Assembly (NCBI GenBank): GCA_932222125.1
Contig: CAKNZJ010000282.1
Location: forward strand, 50,598 to 114,597
Direction: 5' to 3'
Origin: an uncultured Clostridia bacterium
GTDB lineage: Bacteria; Bacillota; Clostridia; Oscillospirales; Oscillospiraceae
Length of the DNA stretch: 64,000 nucleotides
Shown: positions 44,389 through 52,743 of the stretch, piece after piece
Position numbering within the stretch: the first letter of the stretch is position 1
Layout: each line of letters starts with the position of its first letter
Made by a program: the position numbers and the translations under genes
Notes under the pieces: generated by a model
Told to the model about the DNA's origin: nothing
What the model saw: only the letters and a program-made list of their open reading frames with translations
Databases searched by the model: none

Positions 44389-44981
44389 ACATCACGCTCC
44401 CCACACCGGAGTAAGGATATTCCAAACTCCTCTGCCAAGACTCTCCCCAGGCTGCACACCGGCAGCCCCATCACATTATAATAGTCTCCTTCAATGCTAG
44501 AGACCATGAGAGCGCCCAGCCCCTGTATGCCGTACGCTCCCGCCTTATCCATGGGTTCGCCGGTGGCGATATACCCCTGGATCTCTGCCTCATCCAGTGG
44601 CCGGAAGGTAACGCCGGTCACCTCATACCATGTGACCGTTCTCTCCCCCCGGCCTACGGTGACCCCGGTGTACACATGGTGCTTCCTTCCGGACAGGAGA
44701 GACAACATGGCAAATGCTGCCTCACTATCCCCGGGTTTGCCCAATACCGCTCCATTCAGAGCCACTACGGTATCTGCGGCGATGACAAGGGCTCCTTCGC
44801 CAAGGCGGCTGATCACAGCAGCGGCCTTACGGCGGGACAGTGCCTCCACCATCTGGCCTGGCGGTGGATTGCCCTCCACCTTCTCATCCACCCCCGGGGA
44901 AACAATGTGAAACCCCTCTACCCCCATCTGCTCCAACAGCATCCTGCGCCGGGGGGATTGGGAGGCTAATACAATATCCAT
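44385..44981 (-). CDS. maf: Maf family nucleotide pyrophosphatase
   Basis: A 198-residue house-cleaning nucleotide pyrophosphatase (dTTP/UTP-type in Bacillus). It starts DIVLASQSPRRRMLLEQMG, the family signature, with the VIAADTVVALNGAVLGKP catalytic block and GAYGIQGLGALMVSSIEGDYYNVMGLP at the end. ATG at 44981 follows GGAGGAAGTCC; a longer reading in frame is not supported. It is often placed before mreB/mreC in Firmicutes, and overlaps mreC here. Confidence 0.94.
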   Translation of the reverse strand: MDIVLASQSPRRRMLLEQMGVEGFHIVSPGVDEKVEGNPPPGQMVEALSRRKAAAVISRLGEGALVIAADTVVALNGAVLGKPGDSEAAFAMLSLLSGRKHHVYTGVTVGRGERTVTWYEVTGVTFRPLDEAEIQGYIATGEPMDKAGAYGIQGLGALMVSSIEGDYYNVMGLPVCSLGRVLAEEFGISLLRCGERDV

Positions 44982-45025
44982 GGACTTCCTCCAACCAATT
45001 TTAAAATGTACAGTACAGTTTGCAG

Positions 45026-47107
45026 CTACTCCACATCCCGGTAGTAGAGACCTCTGGTAAAGCTGTTTGGGGTATAGTTCCCCCTGCCTCGATAGCGCTC
45101 TAGCACCTGACAGCACTCCACACCGTTTTCCGTTGTGAGCAACAGCCGGATGGCAGACAATCCCGCCCGCTTATAGTCCTGCTCCTTATCCGCCAAAAAC
45201 AGCTTATTGGCGTTTAACACCTCGTTACGGCATCCAAAAACCCGCTCTACCGGGAAGCTCACCCCCTTGCGGTCGGTGAGCGCATTCATCCCGGAATCAG
45301 CGCACTTCCCCGGCCGCTCCTTGGCAGCGCAGTTCTCGGTAATCATCAAAGGTAACCGGCCATAGGCAATCAGCTCCAGCGCCACCGCCTTGGTCAGATC
45401 CCGAATTTGAGCCAGCTTCAACTCAAAGGACGCGGTGAGGGAAGCAAATCCCATCCGCTTATACTCCTTGATTGCCTGACTGTTGAACACTTGCAAACCA
45501 AAGTCTCCCCGCAGGGTAAAGCCCATGTCCTTTGCCGGACCAATCAATCCCAGCGCGCCGATATAAGCATCGGTCACCCCCAGTTGGCGGCATTTCTCCA
45601 TCTGGCGGCGCAACTCGTCCAGTTCCCGGTCAAAGCAAATCCTAGGCAGCACTGCTGCCACCGGTATTCCCCGGTCCAGGACATCTTTTACCCGATCTTC
45701 ATGGATGGCGATCTCCTCCGCCGGCAGACACAGCAGATCCGGCTTTAGCTTAATCATCTCAAAGGTGAGTTGGCTTACATAGCGCAGGGATACTTGGATG
45801 ACCGGTTCCCCCCTGGGATTCTCGTATACCGCTCCCATCTTGTACTCCCTGTGGCGGCGGGAAGGCAGTGCAGCACGCTGGGCGGACATCTCTGCCATCA
45901 CCTGCCGGCGCAGGCCGTTGATGGCAGATAGAGGGACAGCCAGCCCCTCTTCCACCAAAGCCCGCACCTCCTTGGCCTGATAAGGGGTGCCCCCGGTCTT
46001 GGACAACTGCGTCTCCACCTCCTGCTGGGTGGTGGAACGCTTTCTGGCCAGTTCCGGCAAATCTCCGGCGGCAGTGGCCACATGGCCCTGGCAGTCCTCC
46101 ACCCCAACCTGCACCGGCTCACCCACCCGAACCATGGCGTAGAACTTCACCGGCACTTTGGGCCCTTCCCCCTTCTCATAGGCCGCTCTCGCCCGGGCAA
46201 ACAGCTCCTTGGGCTCCTCACCCAGCTCCCGGATCCCAAACATGTCAGAACCCTTTTTCCCCGTAAAATAGCCGTCGGTAAAGCCCTGCCGGGAAAAAGC
46301 TGCCTCCAGATACCCCAACTCCTCCTGGGTCGGTTCCCGCCCCTCCCGGAGCGCATCGGCATATATCTTTGTCACCACCCAAACGTACTCCGGGCGTTTC
46401 ATTCGCCCCTCAATCTTGGCGCTGGCAACACCCATCTCCTCCAGCGCTTGGAGATGGCCCGCCAGGGACATATCCTTCAGGGACAGGGGATGGCTGGCCG
46501 CCTGCTCCCCCCAGCCATAGGGCAGGCGGCAGGGCTGCGCACACATGCCACGGTTGCCGCTTCGCCCGCCGATGACAGAGGACATAAAGCATTGCCCTGA
46601 GTAGCACATACACAACGCCCCATGGACAAAGACTTCGATTTCAATGGGGGCATGCCGGCAGATATACGCGATGTCCTCTCCAGACAGTTCTCTGGACAAT
46701 ACCACGCGCTGTATCCCCAAGTTAGCGGCCGCCCTTACCCCATCCAGGCTGTGGATGGTCATCTGAGTGGACGAATGGAGGGGCAGGTCAGGCGCCGCCT
46801 GACGCACCGCCCGGACCAACCCCATATCCTGTACCAACACTGCATCCACTCCCAGCTTCGATGCCTCCACCGCACACTCCACCGCCCCCGCCATCTCCCG
46901 GTCAGAGGCCAGTGTGTTCAATGTGAAGTACACCTTCACTCCCCGCACATGGCAGTAGGTCACTGCCGCCGACAGCTCCTCCCGCGTAAAATTCCGGGCG
47001 CCCCGGCGGGCATTGAATTGTCCAAATCCCAAATAGACGGCATTGGCTCCAGCGCACACCGCTGCCCGTAGCGCCTCTGGGCTGCCTGCTGGTGACAGCA
47101 GTTCCAT
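45026..47107 (-). CDS. Peptidase U32 family protein (long form)
   Basis: A 693-residue member of the U32 family, long form with C-terminal extension. The N-terminal part has ELLSPAGSPEALRAAVCAGANAVYLGF and the cysteine cluster GALCMCYSGQCFMSS...GMCAQPCR that marks U32 proteins and probably binds an iron-sulphur centre. Later cysteines (ENCAAKERPGKC) continue the pattern. E. coli RlhA of this class hydroxylates 23S rRNA; the name peptidase is historical. It lies 60 bases downstream of zapA and 44 upstream of maf, in one transcription unit. Confidence 0.9.
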   Translation of the reverse strand: MELLSPAGSPEALRAAVCAGANAVYLGFGQFNARRGARNFTREELSAAVTYCHVRGVKVYFTLNTLASDREMAGAVECAVEASKLGVDAVLVQDMGLVRAVRQAAPDLPLHSSTQMTIHSLDGVRAAANLGIQRVVLSRELSGEDIAYICRHAPIEIEVFVHGALCMCYSGQCFMSSVIGGRSGNRGMCAQPCRLPYGWGEQAASHPLSLKDMSLAGHLQALEEMGVASAKIEGRMKRPEYVWVVTKIYADALREGREPTQEELGYLEAAFSRQGFTDGYFTGKKGSDMFGIRELGEEPKELFARARAAYEKGEGPKVPVKFYAMVRVGEPVQVGVEDCQGHVATAAGDLPELARKRSTTQQEVETQLSKTGGTPYQAKEVRALVEEGLAVPLSAINGLRRQVMAEMSAQRAALPSRRHREYKMGAVYENPRGEPVIQVSLRYVSQLTFEMIKLKPDLLCLPAEEIAIHEDRVKDVLDRGIPVAAVLPRICFDRELDELRRQMEKCRQLGVTDAYIGALGLIGPAKDMGFTLRGDFGLQVFNSQAIKEYKRMGFASLTASFELKLAQIRDLTKAVALELIAYGRLPLMITENCAAKERPGKCADSGMNALTDRKGVSFPVERVFGCRNEVLNANKLFLADKEQDYKRAGLSAIRLLLTTENGVECCQVLERYRGRGNYTPNSFTRGLYYRDVE

Positions 47108-47167
47108 AGGTATTCCTCCGGTAAAAAATATACTGTTGGGTTCTGCTCTGAAAAAGCCGCTGGTCTC

Positions 47168-47482
47168 TTACCGCTTCTGTTGCAGCTTAAAAATCTCCCG
47201 TTTCGCCTCACTCAACTCCAGCTTCAGCCGAGAGGATTCCTCCAGCAATTCTTTGCATTGACGGCGCAGGTTCTCTGAGCTCTTTTGCTCCTTAAATGTC
47301 TCATCGGCAATGTTAAAGGCGGCCAGTATGGCGCACTCCGACTGGGACAATCTGCCCATATTAGCAGTCTCCTCCAGCTTTTTGTTCACATAGTCCGCCA
47401 CCTGACGGATGTAATCCTCCCCCTCAGCAGCCAGTAGGGTGTACGTGTTCCCCCCCACGGTGACTGTAACCCGGTTTTGCAT
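47168..47482 (-). CDS. zapA: Cell division protein ZapA
   Basis: A 104-residue protein: an N-terminal beta-rich part (NRVTVTVGGNTYTLLAAEGEDYIRQVADYVNKKLEE) and a C-terminal coiled coil (about 60-104). ZapA binds FtsZ and stabilises the ring. ATG at 47482 follows GGGAGGGG. It is the first gene of the long minus-strand unit zapA-U32-maf-mreC-mutS-mnmE, driven by the extended -10 promoter just upstream. Confidence 0.9.
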   Translation of the reverse strand: MQNRVTVTVGGNTYTLLAAEGEDYIRQVADYVNKKLEETANMGRLSQSECAILAAFNIADETFKEQKSSENLRRQCKELLEESSRLKLELSEAKREIFKLQQKR

Positions 47483-47517
47483 GGCGTTCCCCTCCCGTAA
47501 TTTTTATAGTATGAAAT

Positions 47518-47526
47518 ATTATATCA
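47518..47526 (-). promoter_or_regulatory. Extended -10 promoter of zapA
   Basis: Minus strand TGATATAAT: perfect -10 TATAAT with a TGN extension, about 36 bases before the zapA start; the -35 region is AT-rich but poor. Confidence 0.55.
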
Positions 47527-47670
47527 CACTTCCATAAAAAAGGAAATAAAAAAACCATAACAATCCCTTGTGTGCGACTTTCCCAGCTTCATCCCTCCAC
47601 CACATCTACACCAGCAACATCAATCCGAAATCCTCTCCTCGCTTTGACGCCTGCACTTTAACCGTGATAA

Positions 47671-48060
47671 ACTGAACACAATCCTGTTTGGTTTACAGAG
47701 GCAGATCATGAAAAATGGCATGCGGAGGAATACCGCTTTGACATCGAAGTAATCGGTTTTCTGCGCAGGGACCGTACAGAACGTTACTGCCGTAATGGCG
47801 AGGAGATCAGGGATAAATATCAATGCACTTATGGCTGTCCCGTCAATGAGGAGGGGTATGGCATCTGCTCCAAAAGCATGATGACGCTGTATCCGATTAT
47901 GGAGGCGGTGAGGAGCGGAGGGGATTTAGAGAATATTGGCGGGGACAGTAAGTACAGCCAGGTGATTGCCTGCCCTGACGGCTGTGTCATGTATGGGCTG
48001 ACCGCAAACCCATTGGGCAACGAGAACTTTTTCAAAGGCAACTTTTTTGATCAAGCTTAA
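47671..48060 (+). pseudogene. Decayed TIGR04076-like small protein gene
   Basis: One plus-strand frame is open from 47671 to the TAA at 48058 and reads like a real protein: FDIEVIGFLRRDRTERYCRNGEE, CTYGCPVNEEGYGICSKSM, LYPIMEAVRSGGDLENIGG and VIACPDGCVMYGLTA. This looks like the cysteine-containing TIGR04076 family. However, no start codon occurs in frame before residue 70, and a stop precedes at 47668. An ATG with good spacing (47708) is in another frame, so a frameshift or loss of the 5' end is likely. No promoter was found. Confidence 0.6.
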
Positions 48061-48157
48061 ATTGTCCGGACATCCGGCCCGTTCGATCCCTTGACCAGCC
48101 ATTTATATCGCAGGCGTTTTGCCGCGAGGGAGCAAAAGAGCACTCCTCCATTTCCTC

Positions 48158-48186
48158 TTGACAGCCATCTCTTTGTGTACTAGAAT
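48158..48186 (+). promoter_or_regulatory. Promoter of the T-box/glyS unit
   Basis: TTGACA (48158-48163), 17 bases, TAGAAT (48181-48186): the -35 is perfect and the -10 five of six. Start of transcription would be near 48193. Confidence 0.8.
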
Positions 48187-48192
48187 ACCGTT

Positions 48193-48440
48193 ATAGCAAT
48201 GACAGGGAAAAGTACCACTATGGCCCGGATGCTAAGAGAGGGGACGGCTGGTGAAAGTCCTTCAACGGCCTGGTGGGAAGGGCCCCCTGGAGCGCGGGGA
48301 GGAAATGTCCCGCCGGTTTCCCGCCGTTACCGGGCAAAAGCGTCCCCTTTGGGGAAATTCAGGTGGAACCACGGACATTTTGTTCGCCCTGAGCCGGTTG
48401 GCTCAGGGCATCTTTATTCCTCCGTGCCAATCAAAATATA
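48193..48440 (+). promoter_or_regulatory. T-box riboswitch controlling glyS
   Basis: The leader has AGAGAG and GGTGAAAGTCC in its first 70 bases, as in the stem I of T-boxes, and the conserved T-box sequence AGGTGGAACCACGG at 48361-48374. The terminator hairpin follows: GCCCTGAGCC (48386-48395) pairs with GGCTCAGGGC (48400-48409). Binding of uncharged tRNA-Gly would favour the antiterminator. The exact specifier codon was not assigned. Confidence 0.9.
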
Positions 48441-48453
48441 AGGAGCTGTTCCC

Positions 48454-49878
48454 ATGGAAAATAGCAAAAAAACGATGGAGAAAATCGTCGCTCTGTGTAA
48501 AAGCCGCGGATTTATCTTTTCAGGCTCAGAGATTTATGGCGGCCTGGCCAACACTTGGGATTACGGCCCCCTGGGGGTAGAGCTGAAGAATAACATCAAG
48601 CGGGCCTGGTGGAAAAAGTTTGTCCAGGAAAACCCCTATAACGTGGGGTTGGACGCCGCCATTTTGATGAATCCCCAGGTGTGGGTAGCCAGCGGACATG
48701 TGGGCGGTTTTTCCGATCCACTGATGGACTGCAAACAATGCCACGAGCGTTTCCGGGCCGACAAGGTGATCGAGGACTGGTGCCAGACAAACGGCTTTCC
48801 CCTGGAACACAGCGTGGACGCCATGCGTCAGGATCAGATGAGGGACTTTGTGGAGGCCCACAAGGTTCCTTGTCCTACCTGTGGCAAGTGTGATTGGACC
48901 GATATCCGGCAATTCAATCTGATGTTCAAGACCTTCCAGGGGGTGACGGAACACGCCAAAAACACCGTCTATCTCCGGCCAGAGACTGCCCAGGGCATTT
49001 TTGTCAACTTCCAAAACGTCCAGCGCACCACCCGGCGCAAGCTGCCCTTTGGGGTATGCCAGATCGGCAAATCCTTCCGCAACGAGATCACCCCAGGTAA
49101 CTTCATCTTCCGCACCAGGGAGTTTGAACAGATGGAACTGGAATTCTTCTGCAAGCCGGGTACCGAGCTGGAGTGGTTTGCTTATTGGAAGGACTTCTGC
49201 CACCAGTGGTTGCTGGGCCTTGGAATGCGAGACGAAAGCCTGCGGCTGCGGGATCATGAACAGGAAGAACTGTCCCACTACTCCAATGCCACGACAGACT
49301 TTGAATTTGCCTTCCCCTTCACCGATTGGGGAGAGCTGTGGGGCGTGGCCAGCCGCACCGACTTTGACCTCACCGCGCATCAGAATACCTCTGGTAAGGA
49401 TATGACCTACTTCGATCAGGAAACCAACCAGCACTATATCCCCTATGTCATCGAACCCTCCCTGGGCGCTGACCGGGTTACCCTGGCCTTTTTGGTAGAC
49501 GCTTACGATGAAGAGGTAGTGGACGCTGGTAAAGATGACGTACGCACTGTTCTCCATCTCCACCCCGCTCTGGCCCCCTTCAAGGCGGCGGTACTCCCCT
49601 TATCCAAGAAGCTGGCTGACAAGGGCCGGGAGATTCAAGCGGCACTGTCCAAGCACTTCATGGTGGACTACGACGATGCTGGCTCTATCGGCAAGCGTTA
49701 CCGCCGCCAGGACGAGGTTGGCACCCCATACTGCATCACCGTGGATTTTGCCACCGTGGGGGATGAGGCCACCCCAGCAGACAATGCTGTCACCATCCGG
49801 GATCGAGACTCTATGGAGCAAGTGCGTGTGCCCATCAGCGGCCTGAAGGTCTGGCTAGACGAAAAATTGGCCTACTGA
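48454..49878 (+). CDS. glyS: Glycine--tRNA ligase, single-chain type
   Basis: A 474-residue class II enzyme of the single-chain dimeric (glyQS) type. Blocks: FIFSGSEIYGGLANTWDYGPLGVELK, the zinc-like DCKQCHERFRAD and CPTCGKCDW pairs, LRPETAQGIFVNF (motif 2 area), FRNEITPGNFIFRTREFEQMELE and YVIEPSLGADR (motif 3), with an anticodon-binding C-terminus. ATG at 49878's frame starts at 48454 after AAGGAG. It is regulated by the T-box leader. An LTA-synthase-like gene follows only nine bases after its stop. Confidence 0.97.
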   Translation: MENSKKTMEKIVALCKSRGFIFSGSEIYGGLANTWDYGPLGVELKNNIKRAWWKKFVQENPYNVGLDAAILMNPQVWVASGHVGGFSDPLMDCKQCHERFRADKVIEDWCQTNGFPLEHSVDAMRQDQMRDFVEAHKVPCPTCGKCDWTDIRQFNLMFKTFQGVTEHAKNTVYLRPETAQGIFVNFQNVQRTTRRKLPFGVCQIGKSFRNEITPGNFIFRTREFEQMELEFFCKPGTELEWFAYWKDFCHQWLLGLGMRDESLRLRDHEQEELSHYSNATTDFEFAFPFTDWGELWGVASRTDFDLTAHQNTSGKDMTYFDQETNQHYIPYVIEPSLGADRVTLAFLVDAYDEEVVDAGKDDVRTVLHLHPALAPFKAAVLPLSKKLADKGREIQAALSKHFMVDYDDAGSIGKRYRRQDEVGTPYCITVDFATVGDEATPADNAVTIRDRDSMEQVRVPISGLKVWLDEKLAY

Positions 49879-49887
49879 GGATCCATC

Positions 49888-51741
49888 ATGAAACGTTTTT
49901 GGGGATACTTTTTATTTCAGTCTCAGCCAGACCAGGGGCTATCCTGTCGGCGTCGGGTGCTCTTCTGGCTATGGAACGCCCTGCTGCTCACCTTGGCGGC
50001 AACGGCGCTGGGACTGACCTCTCTGGCGCTGGCCCCCGGCCAACGAGGTTGGCTTATCTTTTGGGACTATTTTTCACACCCATCCCTGGTGGCCCTCAAC
50101 CTGCTGCCCCCTATCGCCTTGTCTGTCCTGCTCTATGGACTGACCGGCCGGGGGTGGCTGGCCTACATCCTTACCGCCCTGCCTGTAGTGGCTCTGACAC
50201 TGGGGAACTATTACAAACTGGCCTTTCGGGACGACCCGGTGGTGGCTGCCGATCTACTGATCTTAGGGGAAGCTGGTCAGATGGCCGGAAACTACCAGCT
50301 GTTTCTCAGCAAAAAGCTGGTGGCGGCCCTGTTGCTGCCCCTCCTCAGCGCTCTGCTGCTGGCCATGTTCGCCCGTGGAAAACCCCGCTGGCCAACCCGA
50401 GGGATTGTCAGTACCATTACCCTAGTGGTGATCCTGAGCTGCACTCCACTCTATACCAACGCCAGCGTGTATGCCTCCAATGCCGCCCTGGAACACCTTA
50501 CCCAATGGTCCTCCACGCAACAGTACCTCTCCAGAGGACTGCTCTACCCCTTCCTTCACAGCGTCACCGATGCTCTCCCCACCCCGCCGGAGGGCTACTC
50601 CGTCCGCAACGCAGAGGCTCTTCTGGCACAGTATGAGGACGCGGTTATCCCAGCGGACAAGAAGGTCAATGTGGTTGGGGTCATGTTGGAGGCCTTCGCT
50701 GATTTCTCCCAGTATGAACAGATCCAGTTCCAGCAGGATGTATACGCCCTGTATCATGACCTGGAGGCGGAGAGTTATTCCGGAACCTTGCTCACCAATA
50801 TTTTTGCTGGCGGAACCATCGACACAGAGCGGGCCTTTCTCACCGGCATCCCCAGTGGTGACTATGATTACCGCTCTAATGCCTCCTCCTATGCGTGGTA
50901 TCTGAAAAGCCAGGGATATCATATCTCCGGTGACCACCCCGCCAACGAATGGTTCTATAATCGGCGGAATGTGAACCGTTATCTAGGTTTTGACAACTAC
51001 CGCTTCTCCGAAAATTACTATGCCCAATTTACCGGAGGGGTGGCCAACGATCCCATCTTTCTTCCAGAACTCACCGCCTCCATCCTCACGCAGTTGGAGG
51101 AAGATGTCCCCTTGTTTTCCTTCTCCGTGTCCTATCAGGGCCATGGTCCATACAGCGGGGAGGAGTGCTGGTGGGGCGAGGTAGACGACTTTATTGCCAA
51201 CCATGATTTGGATCAGGAATCCCGAACCATCCTGGCCAACTACTTTGGCTCCCTAATGTCCACCCAGCAGGAGCTGACTAAAATGGTAGATGCCTTCCGT
51301 GCCAGTGACGAGCCCATCGTGTTAGTGCTGTTCGGTGATCACAAACCCTGGCTGGGCAACAACAACGCGGTGTACAACGCCCTTGGCATTGACCTGTCTC
51401 AGTCTGACTTAGACAGCTTCCATGATTATTGGGCAACCAGCTATCTGATCTGGGCCAACGACGCTGCCAAAGAGCAGTTAGGGACTGATCTAGTGGGGGA
51501 AGGCCCCACCATCTCTCCCTGCTTTTTGATGAATGTGCTGTTTGAGCAGCTCGGTTGGGAAGGGGATGCCTATATGCAAGCGGTAGAGTCCTGCTGGAAA
51601 GCTCTGCCCGTAGTCCACGTCTCCGGCTCCTATCTCACCGCGGATGGAACGTTGACACGGTCTCTCCCTGAGGGCAGTTCAGATCTGGTAAAACACCTCA
51701 CCTGGCTGTCCTACTACCGAAGCCGCCACTTTTCCTCATAA
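49888..51741 (+). CDS. LTA synthase-like sulfatase-fold membrane protein
   Basis: A 617-residue protein with about five N-terminal membrane helices (to about residue 200) and an extracellular alkaline-phosphatase/sulfatase domain. The nucleophile region NIFAGGTIDTERAFLTG contains the threonine that LtaS-type phosphoglycerol transferases use; later metal-binding parts are QGHGPYSG and LVLFGDHKPWLG. It should transfer glycerol-phosphate or a related group to an extracellular glycan or lipid. ATG at 49888 with GAGGATC upstream. It is cotranscribed with glyS and ended by a terminator. Confidence 0.85.
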   Translation: MKRFWGYFLFQSQPDQGLSCRRRVLFWLWNALLLTLAATALGLTSLALAPGQRGWLIFWDYFSHPSLVALNLLPPIALSVLLYGLTGRGWLAYILTALPVVALTLGNYYKLAFRDDPVVAADLLILGEAGQMAGNYQLFLSKKLVAALLLPLLSALLLAMFARGKPRWPTRGIVSTITLVVILSCTPLYTNASVYASNAALEHLTQWSSTQQYLSRGLLYPFLHSVTDALPTPPEGYSVRNAEALLAQYEDAVIPADKKVNVVGVMLEAFADFSQYEQIQFQQDVYALYHDLEAESYSGTLLTNIFAGGTIDTERAFLTGIPSGDYDYRSNASSYAWYLKSQGYHISGDHPANEWFYNRRNVNRYLGFDNYRFSENYYAQFTGGVANDPIFLPELTASILTQLEEDVPLFSFSVSYQGHGPYSGEECWWGEVDDFIANHDLDQESRTILANYFGSLMSTQQELTKMVDAFRASDEPIVLVLFGDHKPWLGNNNAVYNALGIDLSQSDLDSFHDYWATSYLIWANDAAKEQLGTDLVGEGPTISPCFLMNVLFEQLGWEGDAYMQAVESCWKALPVVHVSGSYLTADGTLTRSLPEGSSDLVKHLTWLSYYRSRHFSS

Positions 51742-51745
51742 ATTA

Positions 51746-51778
51746 CCCCCCAGGCATTGACCTGGGGGGGGAGATTTT
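51746..51778 (+). terminator. Intrinsic terminator
   Basis: CCCCCCAGG / CCTGGGGGG stem with a six-base loop and a TTTTTT run, five bases after the LTA-synthase-like gene. Confidence 0.9.
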
Positions 51779-51857
51779 TTGCCCCTGCCCGAAAAAAAGG
51801 TTGACAAGCCGCTAAAAACAGGATATACTAACCATTGCCCTGTCAGGGTGGCACTAT

Positions 51858-51934
51858 GGCGGCGTAGCTCAGTTGGCTAGAGCACTCGGTTCATACCCGA
51901 GTTGTCACCGGTTCGAATCCAGTCGCCGCTACCA
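51858..51934 (+). tRNA. tRNA-Met (CAT), elongator type
   Basis: A full cloverleaf of 77 bases with encoded CCA. Acceptor GGCGGCG pairs with CGCCGCT (one G-U); anticodon stem CTCGG/CCGAG with loop TTCATAC gives CAT. The three G-C pairs that mark initiator tRNA are absent. A CAT tRNA-Ile decoded after modification cannot be ruled out from the anticodon alone. Confidence 0.9.
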
Positions 51935-51993
51935 TTACTTGGAGAGGCGGCAACAGCCGCTTCTCCAAGCCCCCTGACCCGCCTGGGCAACAC

Positions 51994-52068
51994 GGCCCGT
52001 TGGTCAAGCGGTTAAGACACCGCCCTTTCACGGCGGTAACACGGGTTCGAGTCCCGTACGGGTCACCA
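51994..52068 (+). tRNA. tRNA-Glu (TTC)
   Basis: 75 bases with CCA. Acceptor GGCCCGT/ACGGGTC, anticodon stem CCGCC/GGCGG with anticodon TTC, T-loop GGTTCGAGTCC. Confidence 0.95.
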
Positions 52069-52072
52069 GCAT

Positions 52073-52148
52073 GGAGGCTTAGCTCAGCCGGTAGAGCGCT
52101 TGCTTCACACGCAAGAGGTCACAGATTCGAGTTCTGTAGTCTCCACCA
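52073..52148 (+). tRNA. tRNA-Val (CAC)
   Basis: 76 bases with CCA. Acceptor GGAGGCT/AGTCTCC, anticodon stem CTTGC/GCAAG, loop TTCACAC with anticodon CAC, T-loop ATTCGAGTT. It lies four bases after the tRNA-Glu. Confidence 0.93.
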
Positions 52149-52150
52149 CG

Positions 52151-52190
52151 AAAACCCTCAGAGCCACAAGGCTTTGAGGGTTTTTCTTTG
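52151..52190 (+). terminator. Terminator of the tRNA cluster
   Basis: AAAACCCTCAGAGCC pairs with GGCTTTGAGGGTTTT (one mismatch) and ends in a T run, three bases after tRNA-Val. Confidence 0.85.
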
Positions 52191-52307
52191 CCCTTTGGTG
52201 TGCTAAACATGGCTTTTTGTTAATTTTCTTCATTCACTTTGTAACTCCTTATATTTAGTTAATAGTTGCTTATGCTCTTTATCTATATCCCTCTGTCTAT
52301 TCTCCAA

Positions 52308-52715
52308 TCACATTACCGATACTTCTTCCCTGCACATAGGCAATCTTCTGGATATCATTATGTCAGTGATGGTATTGTATTCTGCAAAAATCTCTTTGCC
52401 TAGTATATATTCTACTGTAGCCAGCCGGACCGCACCCATCTGGGCCACCACCTCCAGCTTGTCCGCCAAATCCGGGTCTACGGTGCTGTTAAATTCTGCA
52501 TCTGACCGCAGCGCCTGGTAGGCCGCCTTCAAGTCCCTGGCCGCCTGGGTGCACTTGGTTGGCTCCAGCTGGAGCCCCTGCTCCTGGGCCTCCGCCTGGT
52601 TCACCCCCCGGAAGGTGCCATCCACCTCCTCAGCAGGATAACAATTTATTTTTTTGCCTAAACTATGGTATGATGGTATCCACTGACCCCCGCCTGACAG
52701 GGCGGAACGTGCCAC
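52308..52715 (-). CDS. Doubtful hypothetical protein or gene fragment
   Basis: An open frame of up to 135 codons. From about residue 30 on it looks like a genuine helical protein (QAEAQEQGLQLEPTKCTQAARDLKAAYQAL, DLADKLEVVAQMGAVRLATVEYILG). The first 28 residues fall in what appears to be the promoter of the aldehyde dehydrogenase gene, and no ribosome site is seen. The most likely reading is a fragment of a larger gene left beside the tRNA cluster. No family is recognised. Confidence 0.35.
   Translation of the reverse strand: MARSALSGGGQWIPSYHSLGKKINCYPAEEVDGTFRGVNQAEAQEQGLQLEPTKCTQAARDLKAAYQALRSDAEFNSTVDPDLADKLEVVAQMGAVRLATVEYILGKEIFAEYNTITDIMISRRLPMCREEVSVM
52666..52674 (+). promoter_or_regulatory. 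Extended -10 promoter of the aldehyde dehydrogenase gene
   Basis: TGGTATGAT with a TGN extension 70 bases before the start; TTGCCT lies upstream but at a short 15-base distance. Confidence 0.4.
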
Positions 52716-52743
52716 ACCATTCTAAAATGTGGGAGGAACTGCC

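Noticed and set aside
48526..49563. A 345-codon open frame on the strand opposite glyS
   Set aside because: It lies wholly inside a clear glyS gene, has no ribosome site and no recognisable motif; long antisense frames are common in GC-rich codon usage.
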